NCBI GenBank assembly: GCA_903839965.1
Contig: CAIMEK010000845.1
Span: 1-8,977, forward strand
DNA from: an uncultured Acetobacteraceae bacterium
GTDB lineage: Bacteria; Pseudomonadota; Alphaproteobacteria; Acetobacterales; Acetobacteraceae
Direction of reading: 5' to 3'
DNA length: 8,977 bases
Notes under the pieces: generated by a model
Databases searched by the model: none
What the model was told of the DNA's origin: nothing
Seen by the model: only the letters and a program-made list of their open reading frames with translations
Program-made: the position numbers and the translations under genes
Shown here: positions 1-6,145 of the stretch, piece after piece
How the letters are laid out: every line of letters begins with the position of its first letter
Position numbering within the stretch: position 1 is the stretch's first letter

Positions 1-1
1 C

Positions 2-1453
2 ACGGTGGCTGTCTACATCGGCACGCAGCGTTATGTCATGCGCACCTGCGCGGACGAGGTCGAGGCGATCATCGCGCGGCTGCGCTGCCGACTGATCGAA
101 CTGGTGTTGCGCACCGACCTGACGGCGCTGGAGGCCATGGATCCGGCTCGCATCTATGCGGCGATCACCGGCGAGACGCTGACCATCTCGCAGGCCGCCA
201 GCATGCTGGTGGTGGCCTTCCAGGCCGCTTTCGTTGCGGTTTTCGTGTTTGCCTATGTCGGCCTGCTGTCGCTGCCCGCGCTGCTGCTGAGCCTGGTCCT
301 GCTGGCTCTCGTCGCCCGCCTGCATCTGCGGCGCCTGACCGGCCTCAACGCCTGTTTCGTCACCTCGGCGGACGCGGACACGACGCTGTTCGGCGCGCTC
401 GACGACGCCATCCTGGGCCTCAAGGAGATCCGGCTCGATCCGGCGCTGCGGGCCGCCGTCGCGGCCGAGGTCGGAGCACGCTCGCTGGACACCATGCGCG
501 CACGCACCGGGCTGCAGGATGGCGTGGCGCGGGAATTCGTCTTCATGCAGGTGCTCTGCCTGCTGCTGCTCGCGGTTATCGTGTTCGTCGTGCCGAGCTA
601 CAATCCGGGTCATCCGGAGGTCGCCAGCAAGGTCACCACCGCGATCCTGTTCGTGGCGGGCTCGCTCGGCATTCTGCTGCAGGCGGTTCCGGCCTATGCC
701 CGCGCGGAAGCCGCCGCGCACCGGCTCAGGACGCTGCAGGAGCACTTTGCCGCCGCGGGGCCGGCGGTGGAAACCGCCGACGAGACCGCGTATCGCACGT
801 TTCGATCGATCCGGCTGCACCAGGTGGCGTTCGCCTATCCAGGCATCGGCGGCGAACCAGGCTTCCGGGTGGGTCCGATCGACCTGGAGGTCCGCCGCGG
901 CGACGTGGTGTTCCTGGTCGGCGGCAACGGCTGTGGCAAATCGACGCTGCTGAAGCTGCTCGCCGGGCTTTACCGTCCGGAGGCGGGCGAGGTTCTGGTG
1001 GACGCCGAGGCGGTGCTGCGGCAGGACGAGCCCGCCTACCGGGCGTTGTTTTCCATCGTGCTGGCAGACTTTCACCTGTTCGACCGGCTGTACGGAATCG
1101 ATCCCGACCTGCCGCGCCTCGAGGCCGGGCTCGGGAAAATGGGCCTCCGCGGCAAGACGCGCCTGGAAGCCGGCCGCTTCGCAACGCTGGCGTTGTCGGC
1201 CGGACAACGTAAGCGTCTGGCCATGTTGGTGGCAGAACAGGAAGCCAGACCGATTATCATTCTCGATGAATGGACAGCGGAGCAGGATCCTGAATTCAGG
1301 CGGTTCTTCTACCATGATCTCGTCCCTGCCTTCCGTGCGCGCGGCATCACGGTGATCTCTGCGACACATGACGACCAGTATTTTCAAGAAGGCGACCGAG
1401 TTCTTGGCATGGACTCCGGTCAATTGGTTCCCGCCGGCCATGGGCGTCGCTGA
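2..1453 (+). CDS. Cyclic peptide export ABC transporter, SyrD/PvdE type (5' end outside window)
   Basis: A fused membrane-plus-ATPase half-transporter that would export a peptide-type product or precursor across the inner membrane, as SyrD and PvdE do. The reading frame is open from the window edge. Alignment with the paralogue at 2341 shows about 62 N-terminal residues missing, so the GTG at 5 is internal (it aligns to V63). Hydrophobic segments lie near residues 70-110 and 175-230 (numbered from that GTG). The ATPase part has Walker A GGNGCGKST (920-946), signature LSAGQ (1193-1207), Walker B ending ILDE (1259-1270) and an H-loop His (codon 1367). The Q-loop region reads ADFHLF, close to the SDFHLF I recall for this family, so the missing Gln is not degeneration. 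All catalytic motifs are present. Walker A carries Cys where its paralogue has Ser. G+C falls from about 68% (901-1200) to about 56% (1201-1440) within the gene. Family assignment is secure; the substrate is unknown. Confidence 0.9.
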   Translation, partial: TVAVYIGTQRYVMRTCADEVEAIIARLRCRLIELVLRTDLTALEAMDPARIYAAITGETLTISQAASMLVVAFQAAFVAVFVFAYVGLLSLPALLLSLVLLALVARLHLRRLTGLNACFVTSADADTTLFGALDDAILGLKEIRLDPALRAAVAAEVGARSLDTMRARTGLQDGVAREFVFMQVLCLLLLAVIVFVVPSYNPGHPEVASKVTTAILFVAGSLGILLQAVPAYARAEAAAHRLRTLQEHFAAAGPAVETADETAYRTFRSIRLHQVAFAYPGIGGEPGFRVGPIDLEVRRGDVVFLVGGNGCGKSTLLKLLAGLYRPEAGEVLVDAEAVLRQDEPAYRALFSIVLADFHLFDRLYGIDPDLPRLEAGLGKMGLRGKTRLEAGRFATLALSAGQRKRLAMLVAEQEARPIIILDEWTAEQDPEFRRFFYHDLVPAFRARGITVISATHDDQYFQEGDRVLGMDSGQLVPAGHGRR

Positions 1454-1463
1454 ACGGGTGTAA

Positions 1464-1500
1464 ATCGACCCTCGATTCGAATCCCGTGTCGATCTATAAT
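1464..1500 (+). promoter_or_regulatory. Possible promoter with short inverted repeat
   Basis: A perfect sigma-70 -10 hexamer, TATAAT, lies at 1495-1500, 52 bases before the ATG at 1553. It sits in an AT-richer stretch between two genes. No convincing -35 hexamer lies 16-18 bases upstream (the candidates read CTCGAT, TCGATT and CGATTC), and there is no extended -10 TG. Just upstream, ATCGAC (1464-1469) and GTCGAT (1488-1493) form an inverted repeat around the palindrome GATTCGAATC (1474-1483). Such nested symmetry next to a -10 could be a regulator site, which might explain the weak -35. Chance is not excluded. Confidence 0.35.
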
Positions 1501-1552
1501 TCACCTTTGGGGCATGTTCTCGCACAGGTGTTTCGCAAAAGGAGAACCTTGA

Positions 1553-2062
1553 ATGGCCGAACCCGCAACGACGCCGCCCGCCGATAGTGAGCGCCTGACC
1601 GCAGCACGAGGGATTGTCGCCCGGTTCTCCAAATACGCCGCCGTCGGCGGCCTGGTTCCAGTCCCGCTGGTCGACATGGCGGCCATCGCAGCGGTACAGG
1701 TGAAGATGCTGGAGCAACTCTCCAACCTGTACGGCGTTGCTTTCAGGGAGAACCTGGGCAAGGAAGTGATCGGCACGATCATCGGTGTCGGTACGACCTA
1801 CAATTTCGGCAACGCCGCCCTGCTGGGTTTCAATCAATATATCCGTTTCGTGCCAGTCATCGGGCAGCTGTTCGGACTTGCCGTCGTGCCGGCAGTTGCT
1901 GCCGCCACCACCAACGCGCTCGGCCGTGTGTTCGTGCGCCACTTCGAGAGCGGTGGCCAGTTGCTCGATCTCGACCTTGGCGCTGCCAAGGAGGCGTTCA
2001 AGGCGGACTTCGCCCGCACCCGGTGCGCTCCTGCCGCAGACGCCGCCACGGCGAGCGCATGA
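1553..2062 (+). CDS. DUF697 (YcjF-like) membrane-associated protein
   Basis: This 169-residue protein resembles the DUF697 family, the hydrophobic domain seen in YcjF-like proteins and beside some GTPases. Its biochemical role is not established. A polar N-terminus (1-24) leads into the family-typical stretch KYAAVGGLVPVPLVDMAA (27-44), then AVQVKMLEQLSNLYG (47-61). Two more hydrophobic segments follow at about 71-93 and 97-124, the first containing IGTIIGVG and the second a VPVIGQL turn. The C-terminus is charged, then Ala-rich. The start is well supported: GGAG at 1541-1544 lies 8 bases before the ATG. It follows the first exporter after a 99-bp gap and is the first gene after the possible promoter. 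No GTPase domain is present here, so it may work with proteins elsewhere or with the adjacent membrane proteins. The family call is by pattern only. Confidence 0.75.
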   Translation: MAEPATTPPADSERLTAARGIVARFSKYAAVGGLVPVPLVDMAAIAAVQVKMLEQLSNLYGVAFRENLGKEVIGTIIGVGTTYNFGNAALLGFNQYIRFVPVIGQLFGLAVVPAVAAATTNALGRVFVRHFESGGQLLDLDLGAAKEAFKADFARTRCAPAADAATASA

Positions 2063-2138
2063 TCCGCGTCGGCGGCCAGGCGGCGCCGATGACGGCCGCC
2101 TGCCGCCCCTCAGCCGTCTTGACCGTGAGGTGCCTGGA

Positions 2139-2318
2139 TTGCTGATCTTCGCTTATCTGCTCGCCTGTTTCCTGGTGGCGCTGAATGGCCGGCACCGGCG
2201 GTTCGGCGTGCTGGGAGCGATGTTCCTGTCGTTGTTGATCACGCCGATCCTGGCCTTCCTGGTGTTGTGGGTCACCGCGCCGAAGCCCGATCCGCAACCA
2301 CACCAGACCGAGGCCTGA
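2139..2318 (+). CDS. Small two-helix inner-membrane protein
   Basis: A predicted 59-residue protein beginning LLIFAYLLACFLVAL, followed by a basic loop (NGRHRRFG), a second hydrophobic segment (MFLSLLITPILAFLVLWV) and a short Pro-rich polar tail. The basic loop suggests both ends lie outside the cytoplasm. The pattern of a GR-basic loop followed by FLSLLxxP recurs in many small bacterial membrane proteins of unknown function. I chose TTG 2139 because GAGG at 2127-2130 lies 8 bases upstream; GTG 2130 in the same frame would give 62 codons including the stop. The frame stays open far upstream, but that part overlaps the DUF697 gene out of frame and looks like a shadow. A 28-codon ORF (2059-2145) overlaps the DUF697 stop as ATGA and ends over this start, so reinitiation is possible. 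Only 22 bases separate its stop from the next exporter gene. Confidence 0.6.
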   Translation: MLIFAYLLACFLVALNGRHRRFGVLGAMFLSLLITPILAFLVLWVTAPKPDPQPHQTEA

Positions 2319-2340
2319 GCCGTACGACCGAGGAGATCGC

Positions 2341-3990
2341 GTGGCCAGGATGACGGAGTTCCAGAGCCTGCTGCGCGGTGTTGCGCGTCCGCAGGCAGGC
2401 CGGTTGCTTGTGCTTTCGGCGCTTGCCGCGCTGAGCAATGTCGGCGTGCTCGCACTGCTCAACAGCGCCGCGGGCGACCCCAGCATGGCCAACGGGACCC
2501 GCGACCTTTTCCTGGTCGTCATCATGGTCGCCATCTACCGGATCGCCCAGCGTGCCGTCATGGTCGGTGCGGCGCAGGAAGTGGAAGCCGTGCTGCACCG
2601 GACCAGGCTGGCATTGCTCGACCGGGTGCTGCAGATCGACCTGCAGGCGCTGGACACCGTCGGCGCCGGTGAAATCCTGGCGGTGCTCACGCGGCACGCG
2701 CAGACAATCTCCGACAGCCTCACGGTGCTGCTGGTCGGTGTCCAGTCCGCCCTGCTGATCGTGGTCGTCCTGCTCTATATAGCCACGCTCTCGCTGCCGG
2801 CCTTCCTGCTCACTGCCGCCTTCATCGGCGTCACGCTGGCCGTGCAGCATGCCAGCGGCAGGATGGCGCAGGCGAACCTGCGTTCCGCCACTGCCGGCGA
2901 GGCGGGGCTGTTCGGCATCCTGCGGGACTGTCTGGAGGGCTTCAAGGAAGTCAAGATGCACCGCCCGCGCGCCCAGGCGCTGCTGGACGCGCTGTCCGGT
3001 CAGGCCCAGGCGGTGGCGGGCGCCATGGGCCGCCTGCGCCGGCGCACCGCCGAGCAGTTCGTGTTCGGCCAGGCCAGCCTGCTGATCATGCTGGGCGCGA
3101 TGGTCCTGCTGGAGCCCCTGGTCGCTCCGTTCACCTCGTCGGTGCTCATTCGCGTCACCACCTCGGTGCTGTTCGTGATCGGCTCGGTCGGCCTGCTGGT
3201 GCAGTCGGTGCCGGTGCTGGCCCAGGCGGAGAACGCGGCCGCGAGCATTGCCGGATTGCGCCGCCAACTGGACAGCCTCGGGCCCGCTGCCACCCCGGCC
3301 GGCGCCCCAGCCGCCACACCGAACGCTGCATTCCAGGAGTTGGCCCTCGAGGGCCTGCGGTTCCGCTATCCGACGCAGGGGGACGAGCCAGGGTTTGCCA
3401 TCGGCCCGCTCGACGTAACGGTGCAGCGCGGCGAGATGGTGTTCGTCACCGGTGGCAACGGCTCGGGCAAGTCGACCTTGCTGCGGCTGCTGAGCGGGCT
3501 GTACCACCCCGGCGCCGGCAGCATCCGCCTCGACCAGACGGCAATCACGGCGGACAATCAGCAGGCCTACCGCAACATGATCGCGGCGGTGTTCGGTGAC
3601 TTCCACCTGTTCCGACGCCTCTATGTCATGCCCGCCGGTGGCGCGGCACAGGTGCAGGCGAGCCTCGCGGCCATGGACCTGGCCGGCAAGACCGCGCTCG
3701 ACGAAGCAAACCGCTTCACTTCCCTCGATCTGTCGGCCGGCCAACGCCGGCGGCTGGCGCTCGCCCTGGCGCTGCTGCAGGACAGGCCGATCCTCGTGCT
3801 CGACGAGGTGGCCGCGGATTTCGACCCGGGCTTCCGCCGGCATTTCTATCAGGACATGCTGCCGGCCCTGAAGCAGGCCGGCAAAACCATCATCGCCGCC
3901 TCCCACGACGAGCGATATTTCCATGTGGCAGACCGCATTCTTCGCCTCGAGGACGGTCGCATCCACCACATCAACGGTGCCTTCGCATGA
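2341..3990 (+). CDS. Cyclic peptide export ABC transporter, SyrD/PvdE type (second copy, complete)
   Basis: A complete 549-residue half-transporter, a usual length for this family. Six hydrophobic segments lie at about 21-42, 53-73, 127-149, 150-170, 239-261 and 266-293, with a family-typical cytoplasmic stretch LRDCLEGFKEVKMH (194-207). The ATPase domain has Walker A GGNGSGKST (371-379), GDFHLF in the Q-loop position, signature LSAGQ (464-468), Walker B with D488-E489, and an H-loop SHD (521-523), so it should hydrolyse ATP. GTG 2341 is preferred because AGGAG ends 5 bases upstream; ATG 2350 is a poorer alternative. The stop overlaps the SPFH start as ATGA (3987-3990). By eye about half the residues in the ATPase core match the exporter at 2-1453, so the two are old paralogues, not a recent duplication. 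They could form a heterodimer or export different intermediates. The substrate is not readable from sequence. Confidence 0.94.
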   Translation: MARMTEFQSLLRGVARPQAGRLLVLSALAALSNVGVLALLNSAAGDPSMANGTRDLFLVVIMVAIYRIAQRAVMVGAAQEVEAVLHRTRLALLDRVLQIDLQALDTVGAGEILAVLTRHAQTISDSLTVLLVGVQSALLIVVVLLYIATLSLPAFLLTAAFIGVTLAVQHASGRMAQANLRSATAGEAGLFGILRDCLEGFKEVKMHRPRAQALLDALSGQAQAVAGAMGRLRRRTAEQFVFGQASLLIMLGAMVLLEPLVAPFTSSVLIRVTTSVLFVIGSVGLLVQSVPVLAQAENAAASIAGLRRQLDSLGPAATPAGAPAATPNAAFQELALEGLRFRYPTQGDEPGFAIGPLDVTVQRGEMVFVTGGNGSGKSTLLRLLSGLYHPGAGSIRLDQTAITADNQQAYRNMIAAVFGDFHLFRRLYVMPAGGAAQVQASLAAMDLAGKTALDEANRFTSLDLSAGQRRRLALALALLQDRPILVLDEVAADFDPGFRRHFYQDMLPALKQAGKTIIAASHDERYFHVADRILRLEDGRIHHINGAFA

Positions 3991-4973
3991 AACGATTCCG
4001 GCTGGGGCTTTCGGATGAAGCACTGCTGCGGCTCACGCTGGCGGCGCTGATCGTCGGCGGTCTCATTGCGTACTTCGCCGAAAACATCTTCATTGCCGTG
4101 CCGGCGGGCCATGTCGGCGTGCTGTGGTCGCGGTTTTTCGGCGGCACGGTGACCAACCACGTCTACGGCGAGGGCATGCACCTCTTCTTCCCGTGGGACC
4201 GCGTCAGGTTCTACGACGTGCGGGCGAAGAACTTCTCGCAGACGGTCGAAAGCATCACCCGGGACGGCCTCGAGATCTCGCTGACGCTCGAGGTGCGCTA
4301 TCACCTGATCATCGACCAGGTAGGCCTGCTGCAACAAGCGGTCGGTGACGATTACGAGCAGTCGTTGCTGAAGCCGACCGCCGTCGCGTTCGCGCGGGGG
4401 CAGATCGCGCGCTATACCGCCGAGGAGGTCTACCTGACGCAGCGCTCGTATCTGGAGCGCGTGGTTCTCGATTTCCTGCGCCTCAACCGGACGCTGATCG
4501 TCCGCAGCGGCCTGAACGGCGTATCCTTTCTGAACTACGATGCCGTCTTCCTGAACAAGATCGAGTTGCCCGCCATCGTCCGCAACGCGATCGAGCACAA
4601 GGTCGCGCAACTCCAGGCATTGCAGGAATGGGGATACCGCGTACAGCGCGAGCAACTGGAAAGCGACCGCCGCCTGATCGAGGCGCGCACCTCGCGCACG
4701 GTGCTCGACCTGCTCGGCAACAGGTTGACCGACACGTTTGTCCGGCTCCGCTATGTCGAGGTGCTCGAACGGCTGTCGGCGTTCCCGAATACCAAGGTCA
4801 TCATAACCGGCCCGGGCAATGGCGGCGTTCCCGTGATCGTGGGAACCGATGGCGCCCCCGCGCCGGCCTTCGCCCAACCGGGGGCAGCGGACACGGGGAC
4901 GGCTGCATCGCCCCCTTCGCTGCTTCGGCAGGCGCCGGTACCGCCGGTCGGGGCGCCGGCAACGCAGCCATGA
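3987..4973 (+). CDS. SPFH/prohibitin-family (Band 7) membrane protein
   Basis: A 328-residue protein with a short cytoplasmic N-terminus, one membrane helix (about 13-37) and an SPFH domain (about 38-200). Recognisable blocks are VPAGHVGVLWSRFFGGT (38-54), EGMHLFFPWD (62-71), YDVRAKNF (76-83) and TRDGLEISLTLEVRYHL (91-107). A charged helical stretch (about 196-235) should form the oligomerising coiled coil. The tail from about 285 is Pro/Ala/Gly-rich and probably disordered. SPFH proteins (prohibitin, flotillin, HflK/HflC) form large ring or cage assemblies that organise membrane proteins or control proteases. The gene overlaps the exporter stop and the thioesterase start by ATGA, and no strong ribosome site precedes it, so it is probably translationally coupled. 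A role in holding exporter or synthase at one membrane site is inference. No NfeD partner or protease is visible nearby. Confidence 0.88.
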   Translation: MKRFRLGLSDEALLRLTLAALIVGGLIAYFAENIFIAVPAGHVGVLWSRFFGGTVTNHVYGEGMHLFFPWDRVRFYDVRAKNFSQTVESITRDGLEISLTLEVRYHLIIDQVGLLQQAVGDDYEQSLLKPTAVAFARGQIARYTAEEVYLTQRSYLERVVLDFLRLNRTLIVRSGLNGVSFLNYDAVFLNKIELPAIVRNAIEHKVAQLQALQEWGYRVQREQLESDRRLIEARTSRTVLDLLGNRLTDTFVRLRYVEVLERLSAFPNTKVIITGPGNGGVPVIVGTDGAPAPAFAQPGAADTGTAASPPSLLRQAPVPPVGAPATQP

Positions 4974-5743
4974 GCGTCGCTGCCGGCAAGCCGCACGGCG
5001 AATGGATCGTCCGCTACGGCCGGAGTGCCAGGCCAGCGGTTCGCCTGGTCTGCTTTCCGTATGCCGGCGGCGCCGCCTCGGCCTATCGGTTATGGCCGGA
5101 GGGTCTGCCAGCGTCGGTGGACCTGTGCGCGGTCCAGTTGCCGGGACGCGAGCAGCGGCATCGCGAGCCCCCGCTCACCGACATGCCTTCGGTGGTGCGG
5201 GCGACCACTGCCGCGGTGCTGCCGTTGGCCGACCTGCCACTGGTGTTGTTCGGCCACAGCATGGGGGCAATCATCGCCTACGAGACCGCGCGAACGTTGC
5301 ATCGCCAGCACGGCATCGTGCCGCGCCGGCTCATCGTCTCGGGTCGCCGGCCGCCGCATATGCCTGCCACGCGTCCCGCTATGCACGCCCTTCCCGCCAC
5401 GGCATTGCTCGACGAGATCCGCCGGCTGAACGGCACACCTGGCGACGTGCTGAACGACCCGGAGATGCTCGACATCGTGCTGCCCATCATCAGGGCCGAT
5501 TTCAGGTTGATCGAAACCTATCGCTTGGCCGACACAACGCCGTTGACCTGTCCGGTTGCGGCCATCGGCGGCGATGCGGACCCGGATGTCACCCCGGCCA
5601 TGCTTGCAGGATGGCGCGCAACGACCAGCGGCGATTTCGAAACGGCAGTGTTTCCCGGCGACCATTTCTATCACCAGGCCGACCGGCCCCGGGTGCTTCG
5701 GTTGATAGCCCGACGATTGTGGAACGAGATTGACCCGGGCTAG
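4970..5743 (+). CDS. Type II thioesterase (alpha/beta hydrolase)
   Basis: A 257-residue stand-alone thioesterase of the kind that serves NRPS and PKS assembly lines. It hydrolyses wrong or stalled acyl groups from phosphopantetheine arms of carrier proteins in the cytoplasm. The family blocks are clear: CFPYAGGAASAYRLW near residue 28, QLPGRE near 55, nucleophile elbow GHSMG (95-99, Ser97), GGDADPDV (200-207) and GDHFYH (230-235). The predicted triad is Ser97, Asp204 and His232. The Asp-His spacing of 28 matches RifR (Asp200/His228, from memory). ATG 4970 overlaps the SPFH stop (ATGA). The frame extends upstream to 4628 only as a shadow inside the SPFH gene, and the family's usual length supports 4970. 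With a decarboxylating loading module downstream, removal of misprimed acyl groups is a plausible duty. Confidence 0.94.
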   Translation: MSVAAGKPHGEWIVRYGRSARPAVRLVCFPYAGGAASAYRLWPEGLPASVDLCAVQLPGREQRHREPPLTDMPSVVRATTAAVLPLADLPLVLFGHSMGAIIAYETARTLHRQHGIVPRRLIVSGRRPPHMPATRPAMHALPATALLDEIRRLNGTPGDVLNDPEMLDIVLPIIRADFRLIETYRLADTTPLTCPVAAIGGDADPDVTPAMLAGWRATTSGDFETAVFPGDHFYHQADRPRVLRLIARRLWNEIDPG

Positions 5744-5787
5744 ATAGGGTCATATCGTGACGCGGGTGCTGCAGCGGGAGACCTTGT

Positions 5788-6018
5788 TTGGCTGACGAGG
5801 ACGAAGATCGCAGACTGTACCGAGTGGTTGTCAACCATGAAGAGCAGTACTCCATCTGGCTTGCCGATCGCCCGTTGCCGGGCGGGTGGACGGCCGTCGG
5901 CCAGGCCGCCCTGAAGCAGGAATGCCTGGATCGCATCACCGAACTGTGGACCGACATGCGCCCCCTCAGTCTGCGGCGTGCCGCAGAGGAAGCGGCGGCT
6001 TCGAAGCCGCGGGACTGA
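5788..6018 (+). CDS. MbtH-like protein
   Basis: A 76-residue MbtH-family protein. These small proteins bind NRPS adenylation domains and are often needed for their solubility or activity. The signature is nearly complete: N16, E18, Q20, S22 and W24 in NHEEQYSIW, then PGGW (31-34), and WTDMRPLSL (54-62). One departure is visible: the Pro that normally follows SIW is Leu25. The only workable start is TTG 5788, with GGGAG (5776-5780) 7 bases upstream; no ATG or GTG in this frame would keep the conserved N-terminus. It sits 44 bases after the thioesterase stop and 127 bases before the megasynthase. Since only PKS-type domains are visible in the window, this gene is the main evidence for NRPS modules further downstream. 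Confidence 0.93.
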   Translation: MADEDEDRRLYRVVVNHEEQYSIWLADRPLPGGWTAVGQAALKQECLDRITELWTDMRPLSLRRAAEEAAASKPRD

Positions 6019-6127
6019 ACGCGCGACGCTGCAGGAATCCGGTTCCAACCGCAAGCGACCGCGCCGTTGCAACTGGCGTTCGGGGTTTGCGGTATAACCT
6101 GGACGATCGCCCGGGCCACTGGGTCCT

Positions 6128-6135
6128 GGAGGAGG
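6128..6135 (+). promoter_or_regulatory. Strong ribosome binding site fixing the megasynthase start
   Basis: GGAGGAGG lies 10 bases before GTG 6146 and is the best Shine-Dalgarno match in the window. The same frame has a TAA at 6095-6097 and no ATG between it and this GTG, so it decides the start of the megasynthase. The rest of the 127-base gap (6019-6145) holds no gene and no hairpin with a T-run. Confidence 0.75.
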
Positions 6136-6145
6136 CAGCGACCCC

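Noticed and set aside
5..7. GTG at 5 as the true start of the first exporter
   Set aside because: The frame is open to the window edge, and alignment with the second exporter places this codon at about residue 63, after the first membrane segment.
1469..1487. tRNA-like T-loop TTCGAATCCC after the first exporter
   Set aside because: The flanking bases do not form the five-pair T stem (A opposes C at the invariant 53-61 pair), and there is no anticodon arm or acceptor stem upstream.
2272..4023. Long minus-strand open frame (583 codons) opposite the second exporter
   Set aside because: Gln/His/Arg/Gly-rich with no recognisable fold. It is the antisense shadow expected in high-GC coding DNA, and the + strand carries a complete set of ABC motifs.
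3849..4877. Minus-strand open frame (342 codons) opposite the SPFH gene
   Set aside because: No recognisable domain, and it overlaps a clear SPFH protein on the + strand. Treated as a composition shadow.
6032..6044. Near-palindrome GGAATCCGGTTCC after the MbtH gene as a terminator
   Set aside because: The stem is only about four pairs and there is no following T-run, so it cannot be called a terminator.
6067..6098. Promoter candidate TTGCAA ... TATAAC before the megasynthase
   Set aside because: The spacing is 20 bases, outside the usual 16-18, and no better -35 is present. Read-through from the upstream genes is enough to explain expression.
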